Shown: piece after piece, positions 1 to 12,700 of the stretch
How positions within the stretch are numbered: position 1 is the stretch's first letter
How the letters are laid out: every line of letters starts with the position of its first letter
NCBI RefSeq assembly: GCF_019649055.1
Contig: NW_026570240.1
Location: 1,395,996 to 1,459,995 of the forward strand
Source of the DNA: Paramacrobiotus metropolitanus
Taxonomy: Eukaryota > Tardigrada > Eutardigrada > Parachela > Macrobiotidae
Length of the DNA: 64,000 bases
Direction: 5' to 3'
The notes under the pieces: generated by a model
Told to the model about the DNA's origin: nothing
Database searches by the model: none
Seen by the model: only the letters and a program-made list of their open reading frames with translations
Program-made: the position numbers and the translations under genes

Positions 1-2581
1 TGTCCCCCGAGTCCCAGTCCTATCATCGGTCATGATATCGACTCCCTGCAAGCTGAGATCGAATCTCTGCGGAAGAAGCTGGAGGAAGAAAAGCGGAAAC
101 ATAATGATCTCACACGTACGAGTGCCCGATCTAGAGTCATTACCATAAGTCTGTAATTTGTATTGCAACAGAAAAAGCCGACGGGCACTGTTTTTCAAAT
201 TTGTTTGGACAATCGAATTATTTTTAGCAGTTATAACTCAAATTATAGTGTTACTGCATGTTCGGTATATGATCAAACTCAGAAAGTTTAGTATACTATT
301 CAGTCAAAGTCAAATACATAATTCACTGTATATTTAATATCAGATTATTAGTACTTCTATAATATGAAAGCGCTGTCGTATCGGATTCCGAGACCGCTGA
401 AAATTTATTGACAGAAATTCCATAGAACTACAACGATGTTTTTCGTCCGTTTTTCCAAAACCTAACAGGTATAAAGCTTTGTATGTATGTGGTGTGTTTG
501 TAGTCAACAAAATGGCAGAAAAGCTGGACAATGTGCCCCCGATATCCTGGAAACAGAGAAGAATACTGAAAGGCCATCAAAGTAAAGTATTAAGCATCGA
601 CTGGGCACAGGACAAACGGCGCATGGTTAGTTCATCACAAGATGGCAAGCTAATTGTGTGGGACGCTTTTACTTCCAATAAAGAGAACGCCATCTCTATG
701 CCCACAACCTGGGTGATGAGCTGTGCGTTTGCTCCTTCCGGTGGCATCATCTGTGCAGGGTAGGTAATTAATTATTTGACCTCGCTGAACGGTGTACTAG
801 TACAAATTATGTGCTCGCAATTTGTGAAATTAAAGCAGCTTAGATGTTTTTTGCAAAATCTTAGAATTAATACAAGTACGAGTATAATAAATATATAGAA
901 TTCTGTTTTAGTGGCCTGGACAATAAATGTTCTGTGTTCACCTTGAGCTCCGATGAAGATGCGTCGCAGCGGAAGAAAACCGTCGCCACACATACGAGTT
1001 ATTTATCCGCTTGCACTTTCGCTCACTCAGATCAACAAGTACGCTAGTCCGGCTCCCTAATTAACAGAACAAAATTTGGATATCAAAGTTATAAAATATA
1101 CAAAAATATATATATAAGATATTGCACAATTATAAGAATTTGCACGAAACTTAATCCTCCTTGAATTTTCATTTAACGGTTACATAATTGAATATCATAG
1201 GTTTTATACCATCTTTATTACAGATACTTACCGCGAGCGGAGACTGCACTTGTGCTCTTTGGGATGTTGAAAGCTCACAAATAATACAAAGCTTCCATGG
1301 CCATGAAAGGGACGTCATGGCTATTGACCTTTGTCCGTCGGAAGCAGCCACATTTGTTTCCGGAGTAAGTAAGACTATTTCGCAACAGCCGAAGTACAAT
1401 GGTTACCGAAAAAGGCGGTAAACACCGTGCTAAAGCTCATGTGGCGCTGTTTCGATCAAAGGCTCCATATAGTGGTGGTTATATTTTGGTATTCAAAACT
1501 TATTGCTGAAATTTATTTAAACGTTAAATATATATGGTGATAACAATCTTTAAAAGCAGATGTGTAGTCTAGCTGTTATCGTAGATGATTTCCTTACGTG
1601 TACAGTACTGTAAATGCTATTTGATCGTTGCGTTACCAGTGTAAAAACCTTAAACCACACTTGCTTTTCCTTTCCCAGTCCAAGAACATAACTTACTTTT
1701 CTCATACAGTCAAGTGACCAGACAGCCAGAATATGGGACCTCAGGAATGGCGAATGTGTGCAACAGTTTGAAGGTCACGCAGCTGATATTAACTCTGTGC
1801 GTTATTATCCCAGTGGAGAAGCATTTGCTACTGGTTCCGATGACGGCAGCGTAAGAAAAATACAACTAACTGTAGATTCGCTGTTGTATCAGCTTTACAT
1901 TTTTGTTTCAATCGGTTTTCTCAAATTTCCAGTGCCGATTGTTTGATGTACGGGCGGAACGTGAAATCGCATATTACGGAAAAGATGGTCTCATTTTCGG
2001 AGTAAATGCCGTCGATTTTTCCATAAGTGGTACGTACAAATCGTACATTTTTGTTTTTTCTCTCTGCTTTTCATTAGGTTTCATAGATTTGCGTATGCTG
2101 TCATGCGCACTGTGGAGTGCAAATTGCTTTTATAATCACTAGGTCGGCTGCTGTTTGGCGGTTACAACGACTATAGCGTTAACATTTGGGATACCCTGAA
2201 ATGCGTTCGCGTGGGAATTCTCTACGGACATGAAAATCGGGTTAGCCAACTGCGGATATCACCAGACGGAACTGCCTTGGGCACTGCCAGCTGGGATCAA
2301 ACGATTCGAGTATGCCTTGATTTACATCTTTATTAACAACAAACTTCAAGACTAATAACTATATTTCTATGCTTTAATCTTTATTAAATTAAATACAAAT
2401 AAGAAGGGCGCCATTAAGCACTAATTCTGCTTAAATTTTTGTGCCGGCATGATATGCACAGAACTATAAAATTATTCAACTTTAAATTATTAAACGGGGA
2501 CGTCACCTGGCGTAAGTCATTGCATTATAAATCGATTGTAAACATACACATTGTCTCGGTGTTTTTCAGGTTTGGGCTTAA
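1..2581 (+). CDS. GNB5: G protein subunit beta-5 (5'-partial)
   Basis: This encodes a seven-bladed WD40 Gbeta5, the atypical G beta that pairs with the GGL domain of R7-family RGS proteins and speeds deactivation of Gi/o signalling. Exons: 1-115, 504-759, 912-1038, 1224-1364, 1710-1850, 1933-2029, 2143-2309 and 2570-2581. All junctions keep phase and give 351 visible residues, against about 353 in the human short isoform. The start codon lies just outside the window. Visible marks are the N-terminal coiled coil ([12 protein letters not shown]), then [58 protein letters not shown] and [12 protein letters not shown]. The C-terminus RVWA is split onto a 12-nt last coding exon. Gbeta5 is preferred over Gbeta1-4 because of the [12 protein letters not shown] and [14 protein letters not shown] segments. 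Confidence 0.96.
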
Positions 2582-3939
2582 AAATCCGAAGTTTAACTGG
2601 ACTGTTCGTTTAGCCCAAGAACAAGAAATCTGGCTGCTGCAACTGTTGCTGCAATTTGACCGATCTCTGGAAAAACGTTTTACTTACGTACTCAAAGCCT
2701 TTAAAATTTAGGACTCTCAAATTATAAACTCTGTTGTTATGGTATTTTATTAAAGGACTAAAGATGCTATACATTCGATGCAAATTTTCTTGTGAAATGA
2801 ATCCCAAACTTTTAAAGCCGGAAGCAAGATTCTCCTGCATTATAAGGGTAACTTACAAATATAAGACAGACAATGAGTAAATAGTTAGGAAGTGCATATG
2901 TTCACTGTAACATGCCATTGCTTTTCGGCTAACTTTACCATCTAGTTTAAAATGCTACTGTGCCGCAATAGCTCATAAAAGTCATGAGGATGAACAAGAG
3001 CAATGCGTAAAGTTAAAATCCAAGTACATAATACCGGTTGGACGAGATTTACTACCGCGGATAAGCAGTATACTGAACGAAAAAATGTAATGTATTGACA
3101 ATACTGCGTCCCTGAATAGTCTGCAATTAAAATGGAGAGCGTATGAATACAGCGTATGACATACTAAGCGGAAGCGGTGAACTTTATTAGCTACGGACTA
3201 ATATAGATAGTCTGCGAAAAGTTAGGTTGGGAAGGGCATGCAGCTCCAGGCAAAAGGATGTGTTATGTTCAAATATATTTGATTACTGCATTTTTGTTTC
3301 TACTTACACCAGTGCATGGTACATGCTGGTCTAGCCATAGCGCGAAAGATTTGATTAATTTCGTTCTGCGATCTCCATCGGAAAAAATTCAATTATTTTT
3401 CTGTGCATCGTTTTTGGTTATTTAATACCACAGACGAATACTGTAGTTTAACATATAATCGTACCAGTCGATGCGCTGCATGCTGCAAGAGATGCCACGA
3501 CATATCTTGAGCTTGTGCTGTGAATTTGACGGCGACAGTAAAAGTGAAATTTTATAGTTTTATCATATTTCATTCGGCATACTTGATACTGACGAAACTG
3601 GCTGCATACATAGTTGGTACTTATAGTTGTAGCCGATTTAAAAGCACACATGTGTGTTGCGCATGCTCGAAAGCTGCCGGCTTAATACCATCTCGTCCGG
3701 ATGTGAGGTTGATTTTCATCGGCTGCCGGTTTTCGAAAGCGAAATCTTTGTAGCATTTGTTCTCGACAGATATAAATACTTTTGCGCATTCATTTTGGAT
3801 TCACCCGTTTCTCGGATTTGCATCTTTCATCATATTATCGAGACCAGCGATCGAAACTGTGAACAATTTGCAGCTTATGCATATGAAGTGACTAATCTTT
3901 TTCTGGAGTTACGCGGAAAGCTAATTCACATTAATTATT
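2582..3939. other. Intergenic, GNB5 3' flank
   Basis: This stretch is AT-rich and follows the GNB5 stop codon. It should hold the GNB5 3'UTR and the promoter and leader of the next gene. Open frames near 3520-3956 do not read like protein and have no splice context I trust. I see no RNA gene or repeat here. Confidence 0.4.
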
Positions 3940-5625
3940 ATGGCATCTTACAATAACGGTAAGACGTAGATGCGTGTTGGATAATAAAAACTGATTTACG
4001 AATTATTTATCCAAAGAAGTGAAAGAGAACACACATAGCAACTTTGTAGAACTTAATTTGAACGTAGCAGCTTTATCACCATCGTCGTCGCGTTACTATA
4101 ATTTTACAAATGTGTCATGTCTGTCGTGATGCGGTTGGCCGATGTTTGCCATGAAAATTTTCCCATAGTCAACATAAATGCCAAAATATACTTCTACACT
4201 TATATCGTACATATTATGTCGCGGAGTAATTGCCAAACGTGCAGTTTAAAGCCCGCTAACAAATCATCCATGAATGTCCTCGCCGGGTGATTTTGTATAA
4301 AAAAGCCATTGATGAACTAAATTGTCACGTGCATAAAATATGAATAATTATTTTCATTCATATTTTACACTAGAATGAGCAACATATCTGCCAGAATGTG
4401 TCGGAAATCTCCATCGAGCTTATGATTTCAGACAAACTGGGAATTTTCACGTCTGCCTTTTGCGTTTGAATCCAAACACCTATTGTATTTCGTAGGTTAG
4501 ATTCGTAACAAACTGTGATAAATACTCGTAAATATAAAAATTCGCTTTGTGACACGTGTGATGGTATGCTGTAGGTGCCGAAGCACGGAACAGGAATAAT
4601 TACGTACGATCCTCTGTACGTGAAAAATGTCCATTGAACGCATATTCTAGGTTGGGAAAGTACTGTACTCGTAAATATGTAATATACTCGTATATCAGTT
4701 AATTTTTCTATTTCCCTGTACACTTATCTACTTTTTCTTCAATCACGAAGACTGTTAGCAACACTGCTGATGTGCATTAATGTGCTTGTATATGCTCGTT
4801 CATTTCAGTGAAAGTCTTCACGATAATTATTGGTTTAAAGACAATAAGTTTAGCTGCTTTTTTTTAATTGCAAGCAATTTATAGCAGGATCCTAGTATGC
4901 CTGAACGAGTCAACTGGCATAACATAATTACTGCAGTATATATATACTAGCTTTTATAGGCAAACAAATGTACAGTTCTTACTACCACCAAAACCGCTAT
5001 TCCACTTATGGAACTTTGTAACCCCTCGAGCTATGCTTGACCTTAGATAAGTAACTCTGATTTCAATAATAATTATTATATTATCTCGTTAAAGTACCTT
5101 CTTGAAACATCTTTGGTGACTGCGGCTAGGTAATCTTAACAGTTCATATTTAATCATAATTATTACAGTGTAATTTACTTTATATTTCTTTTGCATATTT
5201 AGCCGTATGATCGTCCCGCATTTTAATGCATGCGGTCTTATCGCCTTCCTTTAGCTACGTGTACAACTGTAGAAGCGGCAATGCTATAGAAAAACTGAAA
5301 AACGATATCGTTGTATCATTCAAATAGTTAAACTGATCACGTATTTCCTTACCATTAAACAATTTACTGGCTAAAATTTATAAAGTCTGCAATCGATTTA
5401 TTTCCAGAACATTTCTTACGCCTAAGAAGTGCAAAAAAAACGAGATCTTATGCGAAATTTGTTGAAGGAGACGTAGTTCAGGTAATCAAAACATCGTTGT
5501 TTTACAAGAATAATCATATAAAAATGGAACTGGACATTATAAATCGAACGAATTCCAAAAACAAACCTGGTATTGCCTACGTAAATAATGAAATACAGAG
5601 AATGCAGCATCTGAAGAAATGTTAA
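3940..5625 (+). CDS. Unrecognised nine-exon gene, 232-aa protein
   Basis: I do not recognise this protein. A chain of short exons joins without a phase error: 3940-3958, 4017-4118, 4169-4275, 4374-4463, 4575-4628, 4976-5017, 5095-5129, 5203-5234 and 5408-5625. They total 699 nt, or 232 residues plus stop. The start is MASYNN, with a strong GTAAGA donor right after it. Residues about 60-110 hold a C-x2-C pair followed by a further Cys (SRSNCQTC, then HICQNVSEIS) and a beta-strand-like run (ELMISDKLGIFTSAF). The last exon is basic and ends QRMQHLKKC. A C-x2-C next to such strands loosely recalls zinc-stabilised OB folds of RPA/MEIOB-type proteins, but the match is too weak for a name. Some junctions (exons 2/3 and 5/6) have alternatives. 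The gene lies downstream of GNB5 on the same strand. Confidence 0.45.
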
Positions 5626-6782
5626 TTTCTTATTGTCGCTAGTGCTATTGATTCAAACTGAATCAAACTAACTTTCGAATTTGCTATCGTCGAAAATTTT
5701 TGTACACTGCTTCCATGAGCGATGATGCTGCCGTTCGCGATCACTCGCACTCTGTTATCGGTAGCGAAAGGCGAAGAGAAATCTCGTTTGTTTTTCGCAT
5801 CATGCCAACGTATTGGTCATACCTTATAAGGAACTTCCAAATGGTTTGCTTAGCAGCTGATGTGAATACATCATCTGCGCATGGTACAGAATTTGATGCC
5901 TTTTGGTTAACCAACCACGGCTACTGAATCGCCGAGCGCAGTCATCGTTCGCACTGCTGACAAACATATGAGTCGAGCTGTGCCGCACAGTTTTTGGCTC
6001 TTCACAAGTCATGATTCTTATATCAATTCTTCATCCAAAGAACGAATCGCGAAAGTACTTAGTAACACCCTACGAGTCATGATCATTCGCATCAGGAAAA
6101 ACGCTGCACAGCCAATCATTTGACAGTACAGAAACCGAGTCATCCAAATTAATATATAGCACTGGGCCGGCGGAATATTTTTAGTCTGTTTTACATTTGC
6201 GCCGTGGCTCATGTTAAGTGGCCGAGAGCTACTTGTGCATCTGGTGGAATATTTATATGACAGGGTAAACAGTGGCTACTTACTAAGCTTGGACGCGCTA
6301 ACGGCTGTCAGCTACCTGTAATCAGCCCAGTTTCATTTCCGGTCTGCGCAAGAGCCGGGTCGATTGTCTGCCCGCAGTTAGACTACTTAGCGACCAACAC
6401 TTGTGCGCCACGTTCTAATAATTCACCATAACATTATACCGTATAACTGCATTTTCGCAACCTCTGTAACGGAACGCCAAGGTTGAATATTGTTGACCCG
6501 CGATAGCCATCGGTCAGGTACTTGCATTTGTTCACGGCTACATCGGCGTTAACACTGCGTGTCATATTCTGCACGTGCGCCTCATTAAGTGGACATTGGT
6601 CATTACACTTCCGGCATTTCCCTGTTGTGACTAACCGTCTATTCTGCTGAACCTTACTTACCGTGTGCCGAACCAGTTAAACACTACCTCCTTGTTCCTG
6701 TTACGCTAATTCCGTCCGTCTGTGTTCCTCAGCCTAACTAACGCCCCACATTGTTATCCCCGGCAATCAATTCCGATTCACA
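5626..6782. other. Intergenic and probable 5' leader of the kettin-like gene
   Basis: The region is clearly less AT-rich than its surroundings from about 5700 to 6780. It contains no convincing splice-flanked exon. Its 3' part runs directly into the proposed first coding exon at 6783, so it probably holds the promoter and 5'UTR of that gene. Open frames at 5700-5927 and on the other strand at 6018-6212 do not resemble protein. Confidence 0.35.
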
Positions 6783-9700
6783 ATGGTTTTTCTGGTTACA
6801 GCACATCAGCAGTCGGAAAGAAAGGTGTTCAAGAGTTCCGCGGTTATCGTTCCTCAGTGAGTATCTGTTGCAAAATCGTAAAAAATATAGTCAAAATTGA
6901 CCTACAATCTTCGCATCCAAAACCAGACTTTAAACCGGCTTTTTAGTTCTCCGGTTAGGCTTGAGTAATAGTTATTCATTTGAGGGGTTAATTTTATTTT
7001 ATTAGGCCATTGTAAAGAGAATATACCGTTGGCTGTAAAAATAATTCCATTTCCGCGCGATTAGAAGAAATACATAATAACAAAAAGATTAGTGACGCAA
7101 ACTTTTGCACCAGTGTCTTCTTTCTTCCCAATGGCCGGAAATAATTTCTAAGGTTTCCTTTTAATCACTATAGACATTAATATCATAATATTATAAACCA
7201 CTATCTCTGCAGTTGCTGATTTGGTGATAGGCTTTAATAACAAGAAAGTATTTACTGTCTGTACTTCCACCCTTAGATAACCAAGAAAACAAATTTCTTT
7301 ATTTTGTTCTACGAAGTATTGATATTTGTAACGCGACGGCAAAGCTTTTGATTAAGAACTTGGGTGGCTAATCCCCATTAAAAAGATTCACTAAAAATGA
7401 TACCATATCGGGCAATGAGATACTGAAGCGCAGATCTTTGTGTTATGCAATAGTTTGTTTGTTTTTGACGGTGTGGATAGATCTTTTTTTATTCGAGTAC
7501 TGTATGAACGAGGCTTGAATTAGCATAACTGGAAGCTGAGAGCAAACGAAATTCAGAAAGGAGTCAGTAGTTTTGACGCTGGATCTGAGCCAAACATTAA
7601 AATTGTTGCAATTGAAAAACGGTTATTTTGGAATCAATAATTTCTGAGGGAAAAATAGAATAGCGTTTAGATTAAAATAAAATTTTATACCTGATATCTA
7701 AGACAGAATTGATCACGAGTTCATAAGCATCAGATATAAGCAGACTAACTGCTCTCAGTTCTCGATGATGTGTTATGTTTTGCACTTACGTATCCGCTTA
7801 ATCAGATTTCTTCAGTAGTTGACTTTTGAATTATATAAAGTGCTTACTCAAACTGATTCAGATATAATGTGACTACCAGTTTAGATTTTTGCGTTAGACA
7901 AATACAGCCGAAATTTTTTCTTCTGAATCAGCGGCAGCTATTACAAAGCCAAACATTGGCGTTATGAAAACTTAACGATGTACTGGAAGCTGGAACCATA
8001 ATCTGTTTGCATCCCGATTAAGCGAAACAAGTAAACAGATTACCTTCTTATGAAAACTGGAAATGTAGTAATTTGCTAATTTGAAAAGAAGCAAAAAAAT
8101 ATGAGATGAGCAGTTCTGCATCATGCCCTTAGAAGGTGCTTAGAGATTGCGATACGTACAGTGCTGTACGTCTCCAGACTGGGTACTGTGTCAACACCTG
8201 TCTGCTCTATTCCCATGCCAAGTCTGTCACGTTTTCTTGGATTATGTTCTAAGCGTATAACATGTTAATGGCTTCCGGTCAAGTAATGAAAACCTTACGA
8301 TTATTTTAGGTTTCATTGAGTGACACATGCCATATGTTCGATTTTCAAAAGGTCATTCATACGTCTTGATTATGCACGAATAGCAGCACGATACTACTGT
8401 GAAGTTCTGTCTCGTTTATTTGTACGCTTTGATCCATACTTCTATAGCGAGTTTAATAGCAGGCATAGAAGCTTCGGTACTATCACGATGATTGCGAAAT
8501 CGGTAATTTATTTTGACTTTACCAAAATAATCTGTTTTTTGCGAGCTCCGCAATGCAAAGGTTTACTCGTAAAAAAGAAAATAATTGTGTCTGTCAAAAT
8601 TGTGTTTATTCTGCGGCCTTATGCAACCTTTCGCGTACTGTCCGTTCGGAATCCCACATAACATTTTCTTGTTATGATTATCCATTTTAGCGCGTATGAG
8701 CGTTCATTAGCATCGAGGTTGTTGCATTTTGGCAATCGTCTACTGAATTACAATCAGGGTGACTAACTTGTTATTGAAAACATCTAGGTCGACATCGACT
8801 GGTTTTCAAGATCAGTCGTTTCAAAACTACCAGAACATGGCAACGATGGCGATGCAGCAGCAGCATCAGCAGTACAATCCCAATGCGCCGCCCGCCGTCC
8901 CCTCCAAGCCAGCCGGCGGTCAGATGAACGTCCAGTACTCTACCCAGTCGTCTCCACAATATTCCAGTCAACTGAGTCAAGGCGCTAATCAACAACAATT
9001 CACATCGTCCCAGAACTTTAACCAGCATTACGGGACGCAGCAGGCGCAGTGCAACCAGCAGTTCTCCTCACAGGTGCAATTAAATCAGCAACAGCCGGCT
9101 GTCCAACCGCACCGGTCAGCCGCAGTATCCAGCAACCGCACCAGGTCAGCACACAACAGCAGAATTACCAGAATCAGCAACAGCAACAGTACACTCAGCA
9201 ATACAGCGAACAACAACAGCTCAGCCAGAATCAACAACAGCAGTCTAGCCAACAGATCAATGTCCAGCAACAGCACCAGTACAACCAAGTCCAGCAACAG
9301 CAAAATCAACAGCAGCTGCGAGGACAGCAAATCCATCCGCAACCAGCAGGTAAACCAAATAACTGGAGAAAAGCACGTTATAAAAAAAGTCTGCTTTAAT
9401 TTTCCGAGAAGCATAAGTGGTTTAAGATTTTCTGTATAATAAACGAGCGCTGTCGAGTGCTATAAGTTTTTATGTGTGTATGTTTTTTGTTGCATGCGTA
9501 CAAGTCATGCAGTTTTTAGCTCTTAAATATCATTTAATGTAGCTGGATCGTATTTAATTAATTCGATTTTTGGTAAACTGCTTATAATTATAAATATCCA
9601 ATAAAACCTGTATTAATTGTAAAGTTTTAAACTCGTAGTATCTTGGCGTCATAATTAATTCAGTTACGTGCCGTAAAGGTCAACGTGGACAGCAAACTCA

Positions 9701-12700
9701 ACAGTTCGAACAGCGACAGGATTTCAACAGTCAACAGCAACATCAGTACAGCAACGGCGGCGGACAGCGTCCACCGACCGGCCAAGGTGCGCCGTCGTTC
9801 TTGCAGAAGAAACACTTTGTGGCCAATCAGACCAATGTGGAATGGAAGAACTTGTCTATGCGCAAAGTGGAGCGATCCAACAGCCAAAACTTTCAATCCA
9901 ACCAGGTGGACTCGGACGAAGACGGTCACCTACCGGAATTTACCAGCATGCTGCACGATTTGAATGACCTGCGCGAAGGCGAACGCGCCCATTTCGACTG
10001 TTGTCTGGCGCCGCAGTTGGTGGGAGATTCGTCCATGAAGGTCACCTGGACGAAAGACGGTCAAGCTATCCAAGCTAGTAAGAAAGCATTATTACAAAAA
10101 AGCCATTCACTGGCCTTTCGCATTAACTTTAACTTGCGGAGGCCACAGCATCACATTAAATTCGGATCATGTCTTGGAAAATAATGAGCGTGGCTCGATA
10201 TGGCGCTAGCTAGGCATTCTAACTGTATTTTAACTGACGGATCTTTTACGTTGAAATTAATCTATACTGCACTTGCGAATTTAGCACCGACCAGTCTGTC
10301 ATGAATTTTGGAATTTTATACATATATTCAGCTATTCACGCTTCATGCTGGGTTTATGTGAGAAAAGACGTGGGCAACCATAACTTGAGTTTGACACCGC
10401 GCATTAATGAAATACGTAATGTTTAATTTATCGTAGATAGCCGTTTCATCATACAAGAAAGTTTTGGTCGTTTGTCGTTGGATATTATTGGAGTGCGCCC
10501 CGAAGATCAGGGCAATTACCAAGTGTACGTCTCGAATAATCAGGGCGATGCCGCCAGCCAGGCGACCCTGCGAGTACAGCGTAAGTGCATGTCTCCACAA
10601 CATGACCTCACTATTTTTCAATTTTTTCTGTTTGAACAGCTGTGGCTAAAGCATTTACTCCAACTGGTCCGGGACAATCGGACGAAGGCAGCGCTCGCTT
10701 CATCCCGGAAATGATTCGGGAAGAGCGCAGCACGGAGCATCCACAGTTCACGGAGCGACTTCCGGAGACTTTGGTCATCGAAGAAGGCGAACCACTGCGC
10801 TTGCAAGCATCACTGCAGCCGGCTAACGATCCTCTGATGAAGGTATATAACCACTTGCTGCGATGATGGCTAATGGAAAATTAACGCGTTAGACAAGAGG
10901 AATGAGCAACATTGACGTGAATTCTTTTATGTGTTTAAAAGGTTAACTGGACATTCAATGGACGACCTTTGCTAATGGGTGCGTGTGTACGCCTCCTTTG
11001 ACAGCCGCCTAAAGCGCAGACAGATAATTATAACGCTATCCACCGAACGCCTAAAAATAAACGGTTTTATATGCCTTTTAATAGGTTCAAGAATGGCTAT
11101 ATTCTATGACTTTGGCTTGGTGACTCTGAGTATTTTGGACGTTCGTGCGGAGGATTCGGGTTCTTATGTGTGCACTGCTCGCAACTCACTTGGACAAGCG
11201 GAAACTCGAACACAACTGACGTGCCAAAGTAAGCAGCTTTTTCATGACTCATAATTATTGCAATGCAGTGTGAATAAAATATAAATAAAATTTAATTGCA
11301 TCAAATAGCTGTAGTACCGGTACTCGGTATGTATTTCTGAATAAGAAATAAAGATCCAACATAGAAAAGCTTTTTCGCGATAATCGAAATAGTAAAAAAA
11401 CATTTACACAATTTACAATACACGCAGCATGGTGCATTTTTAGCCAAGGGTAAAAGCACGGTTAAGCCCATGTTCCAAGAACCGTTGGTCGTGACACCTG
11501 GCGGGGATCTGAACGAAGGGGATTACGTTCATCTGGAAACTCGTATTGAGCCTCGCAACGACGCTTACGTCATCATCGAGTGGTACCACAACGACCGGCT
11601 CATTCAGACTGGTCAGCGCTTGCGACCGCATTACGACTTCGGCATCGTTACGTTGGACATTGTCGGGGCATACGCCGAGGATTCCGGCACGTTCACAGTG
11701 CGGGCCACCAACAGTCTGGGATCGGATACAACGTCCGTCACTCTCCGCGTTGCAGGTATTGCACAACGCGGCTAGTTCTTTGCCGCCAGCTCGGCTATTC
11801 GCTGTTGTGTTAATTTTATGCACGAGCAGTAGTATACAGAAGCAGGATAATCTTTGTAAAATAAACTACAAGCAAGCGTAAACGATTTTGACCAGACGGT
11901 ATCCGCTACTCAAAAATGAAAATGCGAAAGATGTATGGTGCAGCTTTTGTAACAGAATGATATACAGAAAAGTTTGACCTTTCCCAATCCAAAATAGTCC
12001 AAACTTTTAGTGCAGTGCGGTTTTTATTGTGAGCTTTGCATTTCACAGGCAAGCCGGGCCTGCTTTTGGATTCGCAGCATCCCGAAGGGCTAGCCAAGAT
12101 TGCTGAGCTGGAGTACAAGGACTTTTCTCGCGAATTCACTTACAACGATTACTCCAAACATGAGCCAAGATTTTCTGAGCAACTGCCACGTTTGCCAGAT
12201 TTTAATGAAGGGGAAAAGCTACGCTTGGAAGCACAAGTCGAGCCGCGCGGAGATCCCAACATGAAAGTCGAATGGTTCCTTAATGGCCGACCGATCAATA
12301 ACGGTAAGGCACTCAGTAATTTGACCGAACACTTTCAAATATTCAGGCCCGATAATTGCAATGTAAATCAGAAACGACTTTTTTAAAAACGTACATGCTG
12401 CGCTTGGCTGGTTTGCCGACCTGGTACAAATTAAACAGTGATAAAAAAGCAGTTTACTCACTCGTGACATCTTGACTTACAAATAACCGGTTGTAATTGA
12501 ATAAAGGCGCCAGTAATGGGTAAAGTGACTTTTTTAACGTCTAATTTTAGCCTTTGAAAATAATCCCGAGCCGACCGCAGTTGTATTGATTTATGACTCC
12601 TCAAACGACGCTTGTTACGCAATGCGCCGTCTAATAAATTCTTTGCTCTCTCGCGCTTCCCAGGCCACCGAACACGAACTGTTTTCGATTTCGGCTTCGC

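Noticed and set aside
3654-3956. 100-codon plus-strand frame upstream of the nine-exon gene
   Set aside because: It has no recognisable domain and ends across the proposed first exon in a different frame. It could be leader sequence.
4370-4723. 117-codon minus-strand open frame
   Set aside because: Its composition is unlike protein, and it overlaps two plus-strand exons that fit the nine-exon model in phase.
8759-9439. Continuous 226-codon frame across the Gln-rich exon
   Set aside because: After about 9113 this frame turns Ser/Asn-rich and runs past the splice donor at 9350. The Gln-rich register continues in another frame and joins the next exon in phase.
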